Shown: piece after piece, positions 8,650-17,636 of the stretch | Layout: the number at the start of each line of letters is the position of its first letter | Numbering within the stretch: the stretch's first letter is position 1 | Source: Nocardia veterana NBRC 100344 | GTDB taxonomy: Bacteria > Actinomycetota > Actinomycetes > Mycobacteriales > Mycobacteriaceae | Reading direction: 5' to 3' | Length of the DNA: 33,983 nt | NCBI RefSeq assembly: GCF_000308855.1 | Contig: NZ_BAGM01000025.1 | Coordinates: 1 to 33,983 of the forward strand | Made by a program: the position numbers and the translations under genes | The notes under the pieces: model-generated | What the model was told of the DNA's origin: nothing | Seen by the model: only the letters and a program-made list of their open reading frames with translations | Databases searched by the model: none

Positions 8650-8851
8650 AGCTGTTCCTGCCCCTCGGGTGACGATCGGCGGAGGTGGTGTCCGTTCGTC
8701 CTCCGCTGCCGGAAATACTGAGTCATGGGCGGGCGCGCTGTGTCGATCTTGGGCGGATTACCCGCTGCGGACCTGGGCATATCGCCGATTTCGGGCGAAA
8801 GCGCCGTGTCATCGCCGATGAATCCGAGCGGCCCGCGTCGTCGTCACGAGT

Positions 8852-9403
8852 ATGAACGGTATGCAGACAACCAACCTCGCCGAACTGTACGAGCTCGACC
8901 CGCTCGAGTGGTCCGCCGTCGTGGACGGGTTGAACGCCGGATTCCCACAGGCGCCCGGCAGTGGTGGTCCCGACCGGCACACCTGCTGGCTGGCGACGAT
9001 CGACCCCGACGGCAGTCCACAGGTGACGGCGGTGGGTGCGCTCTGGGTGGACGGCGCGTTCTGGTTCGAAACCGGTCCCCGAACCCGCAAGGCGCGCAAC
9101 CTTTCCCGAGATCCACGCTGCACGCTCAGCGTCGCGCTGGACACCTTCGATCTGAGCGTCCGGGGTACCGCCGAACGCGTCACCGACCGGGCCACGGTCG
9201 CCCAGCTGGCCGCGCGGTGGGCGGCCGAGGGCTGGCCCTGCCGGGTGGACGACTCCGGTACCGCCCTCACCGCCGACTTCAGCGCTCCCTCGGCCGGTCC
9301 GCCGCCGTGGCACGTCTACCGGATCGCGCCACGCACCGCGACGGCCCTGGCCACCGTCGAACCGGGCGGTGCCACCCGCTGGCGCTTCGACGGGCCTCGG
9401 TGA
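8852..9403 (+). CDS. PPOX-fold flavin/F420-binding protein
   Basis: A 183-residue split beta-barrel protein of the pyridoxamine-phosphate-oxidase-like class. The signature strands are CWLATIDPDGSPQVTAVGALWVDG, then FWFETGPRTRKARNLSRDPRCTLSV. The pattern, with a polar Arg/Lys-rich turn before the third strand, fits FMN or F420 binding. In Actinobacteria many such proteins are F420H2-dependent reductases, so true PNPOx activity is not implied. The start could be ATG 8852 or ATG 8861; neither has a clear ribosome-binding site. It is convergent with mycP, with 3 bases between the stops. Together with the MFS gene it interrupts the eccB-mycP adjacency known from ESX-4. Confidence 0.8.
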   Translation: MNGMQTTNLAELYELDPLEWSAVVDGLNAGFPQAPGSGGPDRHTCWLATIDPDGSPQVTAVGALWVDGAFWFETGPRTRKARNLSRDPRCTLSVALDTFDLSVRGTAERVTDRATVAQLAARWAAEGWPCRVDDSGTALTADFSAPSAGPPPWHVYRIAPRTATALATVEPGGATRWRFDGPR

Positions 9404-9406
9404 GTC

Positions 9407-10825
9407 TCATCGGTCTCCGCGCTCGCCGAAATAGCGACGCAGCGGGAACGAGGCGAGATAACCGAGGACGGCGAGTATCGCGATGACGCCGGTACCGATC
9501 AACGCCACGTTTCGCGAGGTGTGATCGGGAGCCGGAGGAGTGGTCGGAACCGGCAGCTGCCAGCTCTTCGCCGCAGCGGGCCGCTTGGGCGGCAACGAAT
9601 TCGGTACCTGCGCGGTCAGTGCGGCCACCGGATCGACCGCGCCGTAACCGACATAGGGATTCCAGCCCTCGGCGGGCGCGTGCGCCGTGGCCTCGATGCG
9701 CTTGACGACGTCGAGCGCGCTCAGCTCCGGAAAGCGGGCACGTACGAGCGCGGCGACGCCGGCCACATACGGTGCGGCGAAACTGGTCCCGGAGACCGGT
9801 TCGGTCTTGTTCTGCTGATCGACCTTGCCGACGGCGGTGCCCTTACTGCGGGGGTCGTCCCAATGGGGATCGAGCGAAGTCAGATTCTCGCCGGGCGCGG
9901 CGACGCCGACCCACGGGCCGGGCACGGTGAACTTCGAGGGCTGGCCGTTGTCGTCGATCGATCCGACGGACAGAACATAGTCGTCCCAGCGCGCCGGGGA
10001 GACGTTCATATTGACCTTGCTCCACGGATCCGCGCTCGGATCGAGCGGATCGATCACCGGATTGGTGCCCTTGCACTTGTCGTTGTTACCGGCTGCGGTG
10101 ACCACGACGACGTTCTTCTCGACGGCGGCGTAATGCACTGCGGCGCCGAGATCCTCGTCCGGAATCGGCCCGGCCTGGCACGCCACCTCGGACATGTTGA
10201 TGACGGAGGCGCCCATATCGGCCGCACGGCGGACCGCTTGGGCGAGCGTATGGGTGGTGCCGTAGCCCTCGGGCATCGCGTCGGGGCCCTTGTCGCGTCC
10301 GGCGCCCTTCTTCTGGAAGTAGCTCGAGGTCTGCCGAATGCTCAGGATCTGAGCGTCGGGCGCGACACCCGAAAAACCCTGTCCCGGAATCTGTCTGGCC
10401 GCGATGATGCCGGCGACGAAGGTGCCGTGCGCATCGCAGTCGTCGGTGCCGTCGCCGGTGTAAACGTAGTCGCCGCCGGGAATGAGGCCGGGGAGCCGAG
10501 GGTGCCGCATGACACCGGTGTCGATGACCGCGATCAATTGACCTGCGCCGCGGGAGAACTGCCAGGCCTTGTCCAGCTCCAGACTCCGCTGCGCGGTCGG
10601 AACGGTAGGCCCGTCGCCGCCGGTGGCGGTGCTGGCGCAGGGAGAATTCGGCGGTTGTTCGGTGGGGTCGGGTGGCGCCGGATTACCGCCCGCGGGCAAC
10701 GCGCCCGGATTGACGACAGGTTTGTCCGCCACGGCCGCGCCGAGGCCCGTCGTGGCGCTGAGCCCCAGCACCGCGACGGCAGCGGCGAGGCGAATCGCAC
10801 TGCGCCCGAACATTTTCGGCTTCAT
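9407..10825 (-). CDS. mycP: Mycosin, membrane-anchored S8 serine protease
   Basis: A 472-residue subtilisin-family protease of the ESX systems. A signal peptide (about residues 1-33) is followed by a proline-rich N-terminal extension. The catalytic triad is complete: Asp102 in AVIDTGV, His133 in DAHGTFVAG and Ser348 in SGTSFAAP. The oxyanion Asn247 lies in AAGNN. A C-terminal transmembrane helix (about residues 440-461) tethers it outside the inner membrane. Mycosins are needed for ESX secretion and complex stability. It lies 7 bases downstream of eccD and is surely co-transcribed with it, as mycP4 is with eccD4 in M. tuberculosis. Confidence 0.94.
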   Translation of the reverse strand: MKPKMFGRSAIRLAAAVAVLGLSATTGLGAAVADKPVVNPGALPAGGNPAPPDPTEQPPNSPCASTATGGDGPTVPTAQRSLELDKAWQFSRGAGQLIAVIDTGVMRHPRLPGLIPGGDYVYTGDGTDDCDAHGTFVAGIIAARQIPGQGFSGVAPDAQILSIRQTSSYFQKKGAGRDKGPDAMPEGYGTTHTLAQAVRRAADMGASVINMSEVACQAGPIPDEDLGAAVHYAAVEKNVVVVTAAGNNDKCKGTNPVIDPLDPSADPWSKVNMNVSPARWDDYVLSVGSIDDNGQPSKFTVPGPWVGVAAPGENLTSLDPHWDDPRSKGTAVGKVDQQNKTEPVSGTSFAAPYVAGVAALVRARFPELSALDVVKRIEATAHAPAEGWNPYVGYGAVDPVAALTAQVPNSLPPKRPAAAKSWQLPVPTTPPAPDHTSRNVALIGTGVIAILAVLGYLASFPLRRYFGERGDR

Positions 10826-10832
10826 GTGCGGC

Positions 10833-12299
10833 TCAGAGCGAACGGACGAGCGTGTACAGGTCGGCCACCCAGAACACCAGCGGCAGCACCGCCGCCACGA
10901 ACCCGTATTCCAGCAGCTCGACGGCCCGGCGCATCGGCGGGGTCGCCGACTGATTCGGCACGACGGTGCCGAGGATCAGCGCGCCGACCAGCATCACCAT
11001 CGCCGCACCGAAGACGGCGAGCGGCTGTTCGACCACGAAGGCCGCACCGACCATCATGATCAGCAGGATGGCGGCCCCGCCGGCGATGAGCACCACCGCC
11101 AGTTCCGCACTGACGTAGGTGCGGCTGCGGAACATCAGCACCACCGCGCACACCAGGGCCAGCGCGATGCCCGGCCAGAATGGGCTGTCCGCGGTCGGAT
11201 CGGTCGCCGCGAGCGCACCGACGGCGGTGACCAGCGCCGTCGCGCCGACCAGGCCGGCCAGATAAAGCCGCGCCCGTTCGGCTTTCGTGCGCAGCACGTC
11301 CATCGTGGGCAGTGCGCGGTGATCGTCGGGATCGTCCTCGGTCGGATCGATCGGAGTGCCGGGCGAAGGTACCGGCGGCAGCGGCAATTTCGCGAGCAGC
11401 ATCGAGACGCGCGGTGCGAGCGACAGCGCGCCGAGGGCCAGCGCGGCGGCCACTCCGCCGATCGCCTTCACCGGTTGCGCGGTGAGCAGTCCGACGAGCG
11501 CGGCGGGGATCGCGAAGACGGAAAGCGTTGTGGCGCCGATGAACAGGGCCAGCCCGACCCCGCTGACGCGCCAGGCCAGCAGTGCGGTCGCGCCGACGAG
11601 TACCGAGCCGAGCAGCAGGTTCGCCCAGCCGTAGTGGTCCGGCACGATCAGCATGCCGGCGGCGAAAGCGCTGGGGAGGGCGCATCCGCCGAGGATCAGC
11701 GCCGATCCGGTATCGCCGTACATCCGGCTCATCACGGTGCCGGCGACCACCAGCAGAATGGTCAGGAAGGCCGCGATCGAGCCGGTGATCCAGCCCGCCA
11801 TGGCATCCGGCGCGGCCAGCAGGCCGGTGCACCCGGCGAGCATGGTCAGGACCGCGACGACCGATCCCGTGATCCGCGCGACCTGCGGTGACCAGCTGCG
11901 GAAGTGATCGGCGTCGGCGATCGCGACGTTGTACATGATGTCGTCGAACAGCGGCGTCGGCGCCACGTGGTCGGCGCTTTCGAGCATGAGCAGCTCGCCG
12001 TCGCGGACGCCCTGTTCCCCCAGGCTCAACGAATTCGAGAAGGGCGGCTGGCCGATTCGCGCGAGCACCCACTCGGCGGGTTGGAACTGCTCACCGCTGT
12101 CGTCGAAATCGTTGGTGCGACTGTGCTGCGCCACCATGTCGACCACACTCGGAATGACAAGGGCGACCGGCACGTCGACCGGAATGGCCATGTCGACCTG
12201 AGTGTGCTTGGCCAGAATCGTCACCCGCGCCAGATCGGGCGCACGAACGATACCGCGGCTCGAATCCTCGTCGATGTGGTCCAGTCGCGCGTGCGTCAC
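10833..12299 (-). CDS. eccD: Type VII secretion integral membrane protein EccD
   Basis: A 488-residue EccD. A ubiquitin-like cytoplasmic domain (about residues 23-108, beginning ARVTILAKHTQVDMAIP) is followed by about eleven transmembrane helices from residue 142 to the end, broken by a charged loop (PIDPTEDDPDDHRALP). EccD dimers form the large membrane basket of the ESX core. The start is taken as GTG 12299, with GGGGGA just upstream, because the reading frame above it lacks EccD character. It is divergent from eccC over a 159-base gap and is followed by mycP at 7 bases. The arrangement matches Rv3448 in M. tuberculosis ESX-4. Confidence 0.92.
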   Translation of the reverse strand: MTHARLDHIDEDSSRGIVRAPDLARVTILAKHTQVDMAIPVDVPVALVIPSVVDMVAQHSRTNDFDDSGEQFQPAEWVLARIGQPPFSNSLSLGEQGVRDGELLMLESADHVAPTPLFDDIMYNVAIADADHFRSWSPQVARITGSVVAVLTMLAGCTGLLAAPDAMAGWITGSIAAFLTILLVVAGTVMSRMYGDTGSALILGGCALPSAFAAGMLIVPDHYGWANLLLGSVLVGATALLAWRVSGVGLALFIGATTLSVFAIPAALVGLLTAQPVKAIGGVAAALALGALSLAPRVSMLLAKLPLPPVPSPGTPIDPTEDDPDDHRALPTMDVLRTKAERARLYLAGLVGATALVTAVGALAATDPTADSPFWPGIALALVCAVVLMFRSRTYVSAELAVVLIAGGAAILLIMMVGAAFVVEQPLAVFGAAMVMLVGALILGTVVPNQSATPPMRRAVELLEYGFVAAVLPLVFWVADLYTLVRSL

Positions 12300-12458
12300 G
12301 CTTCCCCCAACTCCGTCTCTACCTGGTGTTTCAGCATGCGCTCCGGTTTGCGGTCGCGCGGCCGGTCCGTGCAGAATGCTGGTCGAACTGTACGACATGT
12401 CGGCCGCTGCCTCTACACTGAGTCCGCAGTACAGCCGCCGAAGGGGGATCTTCCGTCG
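12300..12458. promoter_or_regulatory. Divergent eccD/eccC promoter region
   Basis: A 159-base non-coding gap with both promoters. For eccC a plausible pair is ACGACA (12392-12397) as -35 (4 of 6 matches) and TACACT (12414-12419) as -10 (4 of 6), with a 16-base spacer. GGGGGA near 12443-12448 is the likely eccC ribosome-binding site. The 9-mer GAACTGTAC (12385-12393) also occurs in the eccE/eccB gap. Confidence 0.4.
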
Positions 12459-15400
12459 ATGAGCACAGTCAGGTTCCAGCGGCGTGCGCGCCGGGAGGTT
12501 CCGCGGTCGCCGGGCGGCGAAGTCACACTGCAGCCGCCGCCCGAGATCCCACGGGCGATTCCGGGTAGTTTGCTGGGCAAGCTGATGCCCGTCGTGATGG
12601 TCGTCGGCATGGTCGGAATGATGGCCATCATGTTCACTCGCGGTGGGGGTATCGCCTCCAACCCGATGACCATGATGTTCCCGATGATGATGGTCTTCTC
12701 GATGGTCGGCATGTTCGCCGGCCAGGGGGGCAAGGGTCAGAAGGCCGCCGAGGCCAACGAGGACCGTAAGGATTATCTGCGCTATCTCGACCAGGTGCGC
12801 AAGGACGTCGACGAAACCGCGGCGCAGCAGCGGGCGGCGGTGGAGTGGAGTCATCCGGAGCCCGGGCTGGTCTGGATGTTGGCCGGTACCAGCCGGATGT
12901 GGGAACGCCGCCCGGGGGACAAGGACTTCTGTCACGCGCGGATCGGTCTGGGCGGTCAGCGCCTGGCCACCCGGTTGGTGTCGCCGGAGACCGGACCGGT
13001 CGAGGAGTTGGAGCCGATCGCCGCGGTGTCACTGCGGCGATTCGTTCGCACGCATTCGACCGTGCCGGATCTGCCGACCGCGATCGCGGTCAAGGGTTTC
13101 GCCACCATCCAGCTCAACGGCGATCGGGCGCAGGCGCGGGACATGACCCGCGCAATGTTGTTGCAGCTGTGCATGTTTCAGGCGCCGGATCAGGTCCTGG
13201 TCGCCGTCGTCTGTGGTGCCGACACCGCCCGTGAATGGGAATGGACCAAATGGCTGCCGCACACCCAGCATCCGGATTCCCAGGACGGCGTCGGCACCGA
13301 GCGCATGGTCTACGGTTCGATCCGGGAACTCGCCGAGGGCTTGAATCCGTTGCTGCACAACCGGGTTCGCTATTCCCGCAATCAGCCGGCCAACCAGAAT
13401 CTGGTGCACATCGTCATCATCGTCGACGGTGGCCTGCTCGAAGCCGAGGAGGATTCGCTGCGGGAATCCGGCTACGAGGGCGTGACCATCATCGATCTGT
13501 GCAGTTACGCACCGCGGCTCGCGGTTTCGCGAGGCATCCAGATGGTGGTCGAAAACGGCGAATGTGTCGGTCGCGGCGCCACCGGCAATATGGAGCGCTT
13601 CGCTCTCATCGACCGCATCAGCGCCCGCCAGGCCGAACAGGTGGCCCGCCGCCTCGCGCCGTTCCGGGTCGCCCCCGTGCAGCGTGGCGGTGAGGTCGTC
13701 GTCGAGGAGAATGCCGAGGTCATCAATTCGTGGGCTCAGTTGATGGGTCTGGGCGATATCGGCACCTTCAACCCGGAGAACGGGTGGAAGCCGCGCTACG
13801 GACGCGACCGGCTGCGAGTTCCGTTCGGTGTCGGTGCCGACGGCCTGCCGGTATACCTCGATATCAAGGAGGCCGCCGAGGGCGGCATGGGCCCGCACGG
13901 CCTGTGCATCGGCGCCACCGGTTCCGGTAAGTCGGAATTCCTTCGCACCCTGGTGCTTTCGCTGCTGGCGACGCACTCGCCGGACCAGCTGAATCTGGTG
14001 CTGGTCGACTTCAAGGGTGGTGCGACCTTCCTCGGGCTGGAGGGTGTGCCGCACGTCGCGGCCGTGATCACCAACCTGGAGGAGGAGGCCGACCTCGTCG
14101 ATCGTATGAAGGACGCGCTGGCCGGCGAGATGAACCGCCGGCAGGAGGTGTTGCGGCAGGCCGGCAACTTCGCCAACGTCTCCGAATACGAGAAGGCGCG
14201 CGCCGCGGGTGCCGATCTGGACCCGTTGCCCGCACTGTTCGTCGTGCTCGACGAGTTCTCCGAACTGCTCAGTCAGCACCCGGATTTCGCGGAACTGTTC
14301 GTCATGATCGGCCGATTGGGCCGGTCGCTGCACGTGCATCTGCTGCTGGCCTCGCAGCGCCTGGAAGAGGGCAAGCTGAAGGGCCTGGAAGCGCATCTGT
14401 CCTATCGCATCGGCCTGAAGACCTTCTCCGCCAACGAGTCCCGTCAGGTGCTCGGCGTACCGGACGCCTACAACCTGCCGAACAGCCCCGGCGGCGGATA
14501 CCTGAAGTCGGATTCGGGGGAGATCCAGCGCTTCCAGGCCGCCTACGTCTCCGGCCCCTACGTCGGCGGTGGCGCTCAGCGCGAGGTGACGCAGGCCGGC
14601 ATCGTCGGCGGCGAAATCGACATCAACGCGCGGCCCTTCGTCGCGGGACACGTCCCGTTCCGCAGTAGCGACCGGATTCCGCTGCCGCCGGAACCGAGCC
14701 TGGTCGAAGAGGCCCAACCGGACGAGGGCACGGAGAAGATCTCCAACCTCGGCATGATGGTCTCCCGGATCCAGGGCCACGGCCGCACCGCCCACGCGAT
14801 CTGGCTGCCACCGCTGGACGAGGCGCCGACCCTCGACCAGCTCATCCCGCGTTCGATTCTCACGGGCGAATACAGCCCGATGGCGAGTTTGCGGACGGCC
14901 ATCGGCATCGTCGACCGGCCGTACGACCAGCGGCGCGACCACCTGGTGGTCGATCTGTCCGGTGCGCGAGGCAATGTCGCCGTGGTCGGCGGCCCGCAGT
15001 CCGGTAAGTCCACCGCGCTGCGCTCACTGATCATGGGTATGGCGCTCACCCACACCGCCGAACAGGTCCAGTTCTACTGTCTGGACTTCGGTGGCGGCAC
15101 CCTGGCGGGCCTGGAGGGCCTGCCGCACGTCGGTTCGGTCGCCGGCCGCCTGGACGTCGACAAGGTCCGCCGCACCATCTCCGAAATGACCACCATCGTG
15201 CGCCAGCGCGAAATGCGGTTCCGCCAACTCGGAATCGAATCGATGGCGGAGTTCCGGCGCCTGCGCGGCACGGACCCGTCGAGCAGCCAGGCCGCCGCCG
15301 GTGCCCACGAGGACCCCTTCGGCGACGTCTTCCTGGTCGTCGACGGCTTCGGCTCCATCCGCCAGGACTTCGACGCCCTGGAACAGCCGATCATGAACCT

Positions 15401-16502
15401 TGCGACGCAGGGTCTTTCCTATGGCGTGCACGTCGTGATCGCTCTGAATGCCTGGCGTGAAGCTCGACCAGCGTTGAAGGATCAGATCGGCACCCGTATC
15501 GAACTCCGCTTGGGCGATCCCATGGATTCCGACCTCGGTCGCAAGGTCGCCGCCCTGGTTCCGCAGGGACGCCCAGGCCGCGGCATGACGCCCGATGCGT
15601 TGCACATGCTGACGGCTCTGCCTCGGGTGGACGGAGATTCGAGCCCGGAGAGCCTGGGCGCCGGCGTCGCGGACGCCGTACAGCGTCTGGCGGCCTCGAC
15701 GCCCGGCCACCCGGCCCCCGCGGTGCGAATGCTGCCCGAACTACTGCGCCGGGACGAGCTGCTGCACGGAATGGGCGGCTGGCCCGCCGGTCTCGATCCG
15801 TCCGTGCCCAACTTGTCCGTCCCGGTCGGTCTCAACGAGGCGGAATTGGCGCCGGTCTTCCTCAACTTCGCCGAACTGCCACACTTCATCATCTTCGGCG
15901 ACACGGAATGTGGAAAGACGAACCTGCTGCGCAACATCGTCCAGAACCTGGTCGCGTCGAACGAACCGTCTCAGGCGAAGCTGGTGATCGGTGACTACCG
16001 CCGGACGATGCTCGGATTGGTGGAAACCGACCATCTGGCGGGCTACGCGCCATCCAGCCAGATGCTCACCGGGATGATGCAACAGGTCGCCGAAATCTTG
16101 CGCCAACGCATGCCCGGGCCGAACATTACTCAGCAGGAATTGCGCCAACGATCATGGTGGAGCGGCCCTGAACTGTACGTCCTGATCGACGACTACGATC
16201 TCGTCGTCACGCAGAGCGGCAATCCGCTCAACGTACTGGTTGAGTACATCCCGCATGCCAAGGATGTCGGCTTCCACCTCATCATCGCGCGCAGGACCGG
16301 CGGCGCGTCGCGTGCAATGTTCGAACCGGTGATCTCCCGGATGAAGGACGTGGGCACGTACGCGTTGGTGATGAGCGGCAGCCGCGATGAGGGCAACCTG
16401 ATCGGAAACGTCCGACCGAGCGAGATGCCGCCGGGACGAGGCACATTCGTCTCGCGCCAAGGCCCGAGTCTGATCCAGTTGTCCTGGAGCCCGGAGCAGT
16501 AA
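12459..16502 (+). CDS. eccC: Type VII secretion motor ATPase EccC (fused, three ATPase domains)
   Basis: A 1347-residue FtsK/SpoIIIE-type ATPase that powers export and recruits substrates. Two N-terminal transmembrane helices (about residues 45-62 and 68-88, very Met-rich) come first. Three ATPase domains follow, each with an intact Walker A: GATGSGKS at 485-492, GGPQSGKS at 844-851 and GDTECGKT at 1147-1154. Domain 1 has the Walker B VVLDE (Asp598, Glu599). Domains 2 and 3 have VVDG and IDDY, without the usual catalytic Glu, as is common for the substrate-binding domains of EccC. It is one polypeptide, unlike the split EccCa/EccCb of ESX-1. ATG 12459 is preceded by GGGGGATC; the frame is open further upstream but only across the divergent promoter and antisense to eccD. 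Confidence 0.95.
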   Translation: MSTVRFQRRARREVPRSPGGEVTLQPPPEIPRAIPGSLLGKLMPVVMVVGMVGMMAIMFTRGGGIASNPMTMMFPMMMVFSMVGMFAGQGGKGQKAAEANEDRKDYLRYLDQVRKDVDETAAQQRAAVEWSHPEPGLVWMLAGTSRMWERRPGDKDFCHARIGLGGQRLATRLVSPETGPVEELEPIAAVSLRRFVRTHSTVPDLPTAIAVKGFATIQLNGDRAQARDMTRAMLLQLCMFQAPDQVLVAVVCGADTAREWEWTKWLPHTQHPDSQDGVGTERMVYGSIRELAEGLNPLLHNRVRYSRNQPANQNLVHIVIIVDGGLLEAEEDSLRESGYEGVTIIDLCSYAPRLAVSRGIQMVVENGECVGRGATGNMERFALIDRISARQAEQVARRLAPFRVAPVQRGGEVVVEENAEVINSWAQLMGLGDIGTFNPENGWKPRYGRDRLRVPFGVGADGLPVYLDIKEAAEGGMGPHGLCIGATGSGKSEFLRTLVLSLLATHSPDQLNLVLVDFKGGATFLGLEGVPHVAAVITNLEEEADLVDRMKDALAGEMNRRQEVLRQAGNFANVSEYEKARAAGADLDPLPALFVVLDEFSELLSQHPDFAELFVMIGRLGRSLHVHLLLASQRLEEGKLKGLEAHLSYRIGLKTFSANESRQVLGVPDAYNLPNSPGGGYLKSDSGEIQRFQAAYVSGPYVGGGAQREVTQAGIVGGEIDINARPFVAGHVPFRSSDRIPLPPEPSLVEEAQPDEGTEKISNLGMMVSRIQGHGRTAHAIWLPPLDEAPTLDQLIPRSILTGEYSPMASLRTAIGIVDRPYDQRRDHLVVDLSGARGNVAVVGGPQSGKSTALRSLIMGMALTHTAEQVQFYCLDFGGGTLAGLEGLPHVGSVAGRLDVDKVRRTISEMTTIVRQREMRFRQLGIESMAEFRRLRGTDPSSSQAAAGAHEDPFGDVFLVVDGFGSIRQDFDALEQPIMNLATQGLSYGVHVVIALNAWREARPALKDQIGTRIELRLGDPMDSDLGRKVAALVPQGRPGRGMTPDALHMLTALPRVDGDSSPESLGAGVADAVQRLAASTPGHPAPAVRMLPELLRRDELLHGMGGWPAGLDPSVPNLSVPVGLNEAELAPVFLNFAELPHFIIFGDTECGKTNLLRNIVQNLVASNEPSQAKLVIGDYRRTMLGLVETDHLAGYAPSSQMLTGMMQQVAEILRQRMPGPNITQQELRQRSWWSGPELYVLIDDYDLVVTQSGNPLNVLVEYIPHAKDVGFHLIIARRTGGASRAMFEPVISRMKDVGTYALVMSGSRDEGNLIGNVRPSEMPPGRGTFVSRQGPSLIQLSWSPEQ

Positions 16503-16930
16503 TGTCTCCGGCTGGCTGTTGTGGCGCACGCCACGCCGAAAGATTTGGGTCGAATCTCGCAAGTCGCTGGCGCTTACCCGGTGAAGATGGCACGCTCATG
16601 GTTGGAACGCCGTGGAAGCGGCGACGCGAAGGGGCTCCGGGTCCTTGTGCGGGGCTGGGCTTTCGGGGGAGGCCGGATCGGCTCCGCGAAGGTTGTGGAC
16701 CACTGGTTGCGGGCACGAGTAGTCGCCGGGGATGAGAAGGGGGAGGTGGGGCGCAAACGAGTCCACGTGTGAGCACGTCCTGCGGTTGCTGGCTGTCCTC
16801 CCTTGCGGTCGCTCGGAAGTTCGAGGGAACGATGGAACCGATGACGAAGGCCACGCGTCCAATCAAGATGTAGGGACCAGTCCACCGGGCTGCCTAGGGG
16901 CAGCGACTTACCAACGCTCAGGGAGTAGAA
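16503..16930 (+). other. 428-base gap between eccC and the esx pair
   Basis: No convincing gene is seen. A possible 83-codon frame starts at GTG 16521 and ends at 16772 (product begins MAHATPKDLGR and is rich in Arg and Gly), but it lacks a ribosome-binding site and recognisable domain. A weak hairpin GTGGC/GCCAC (16521-16534) just after eccC could slow transcription. A second hairpin, GCTGCC-TAGG-GGCAGC (16889-16904), lies 26 bases before the esx start and may be in the leader. In M. tuberculosis ESX-4 this position is taken by Rv3446c, whose homologue is here moved to the minus-strand array. Confidence 0.5.
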
Positions 16931-17254
16931 ATGGGTTTTTCGGCGAAGCCGGAGGAAGTAACCGCCTTCGGTGGGAGAATGGAACAGAAGCACACGGCCA
17001 TCGGTCAGTTGATCGATGCAGCCTGGAAGAGGGCAGAAGCGCTCAGCCCCACGGACTACCAGGGGCATTCGAGTACGGCGTTCAAGAACGCCATGGAGGA
17101 GTTTCTGCGTTCCGCTAGGGCTCTCAACGACCAGCTGAACGAGAATGCGCAGAAGATCAAGACGGTCGCCGCGCAGTTCTCCGACAGCGAGCTCGAAAAC
17201 TATAAGCGTATCCACGCTACCGATATGGTCGAGGTCCCGCAGCTCAAGATGTGA
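16931..17254 (+). CDS. WXG100-like protein at the EsxU position
   Basis: A 107-residue helical hairpin protein of the WXG100/Esx superfamily, the presumed secreted partner of the next gene. Two amphipathic helices (about residues 6-37 and 45-80) flank the turn TDYQGHSSTAF. Here YQG takes the place of WXG, with the usual Phe eight residues after the aromatic. The second helix continues KNAMEEFLRSARALND. No YxxxD/E secretion motif follows; the nearest Tyr (NYKRIH) has His at the fourth position. AGGGAG lies 5 bases upstream of the ATG. The next gene starts 54 bases downstream on the same strand. By position it corresponds to EsxU of ESX-4, but sequence identity is not clear by eye. Confidence 0.8.
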   Translation: MGFSAKPEEVTAFGGRMEQKHTAIGQLIDAAWKRAEALSPTDYQGHSSTAFKNAMEEFLRSARALNDQLNENAQKIKTVAAQFSDSELENYKRIHATDMVEVPQLKM

Positions 17255-17308
17255 GCGGGCGCTACGCGCAGTACATGAGCCTATAACCGTACGGAGAGGT
17301 TTCACACA

Positions 17309-17611
17309 ATGAGTGATTTCGGACTGCTTTCATACAACTTCGACGCTATCAGTGAGGTCGGTGGCGGCCTGAGCCAGGACGCTTCGAATATCACGCACGA
17401 GCTCGAAGAATTCGAGAAGATGTTCCAGGTGTTCATCCAGGAAAACTGGACCGATGGTCAGGGTACCGTCGCCTTCCAGGAAATTCAGAACAAGTGGCGA
17501 GGCGCTTCGAACGATCTGGTCGAGAAGCTGGCCAAGCTCGGTGTGGCTGTCTCCGCCGGCAGTGACCACATGCGAGAGGCCGACGCGCTTGCTGCTAAAG
17601 CGTTCCTCTGA
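17309..17611 (+). CDS. esxT: EsxT-like WXG100 protein
   Basis: A 100-residue WXG100-superfamily protein. It begins with LSYNFDAI, which as I recall is also found at the start of M. tuberculosis EsxT (Rv3444c), and near the C-terminus AVSAGSDHMREAD resembles the EsxT ending. The turn is NWTDGQGTVAF: the Trp is kept, but the Gly lies three rather than two residues on and the Phe nine rather than eight, as if one residue were inserted. EsxT itself has WTR rather than WXG. The second helix contains the conserved KW (QNKWRGAS). No YxxxD/E motif is seen after the turn. It presumably forms a heterodimer with the preceding protein and is exported by the EccC complex. A strong terminator follows. Confidence 0.83.
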   Translation: MSDFGLLSYNFDAISEVGGGLSQDASNITHELEEFEKMFQVFIQENWTDGQGTVAFQEIQNKWRGASNDLVEKLAKLGVAVSAGSDHMREADALAAKAFL

Positions 17612-17636
17612 TCGAGAACGCGTCGAATAACAGCCA

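Noticed and set aside
9521..11059. Plus-strand open frame opposite mycP and the end of eccD
   Set aside because: It lies antisense to a complete protease triad and to EccD membrane helices, and has no recognisable features.
12300..12935. Upstream extension of the eccD frame and, on the other strand, of the eccC frame
   Set aside because: Both extensions cross the divergent promoter region and overlap the other gene in antisense. Family N-termini fit GTG 12299 and ATG 12459.
13029..14942. Minus-strand open frame (637 codons) opposite eccC
   Set aside because: A by-product of GC-ending codons in eccC; the three Walker motifs settle the sense strand.
16574..17305. Minus-strand open frame of 243 codons across the esx upstream gap
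   Set aside because: It is antisense to a supported WXG100 gene, with no domain and no ribosome-binding site.
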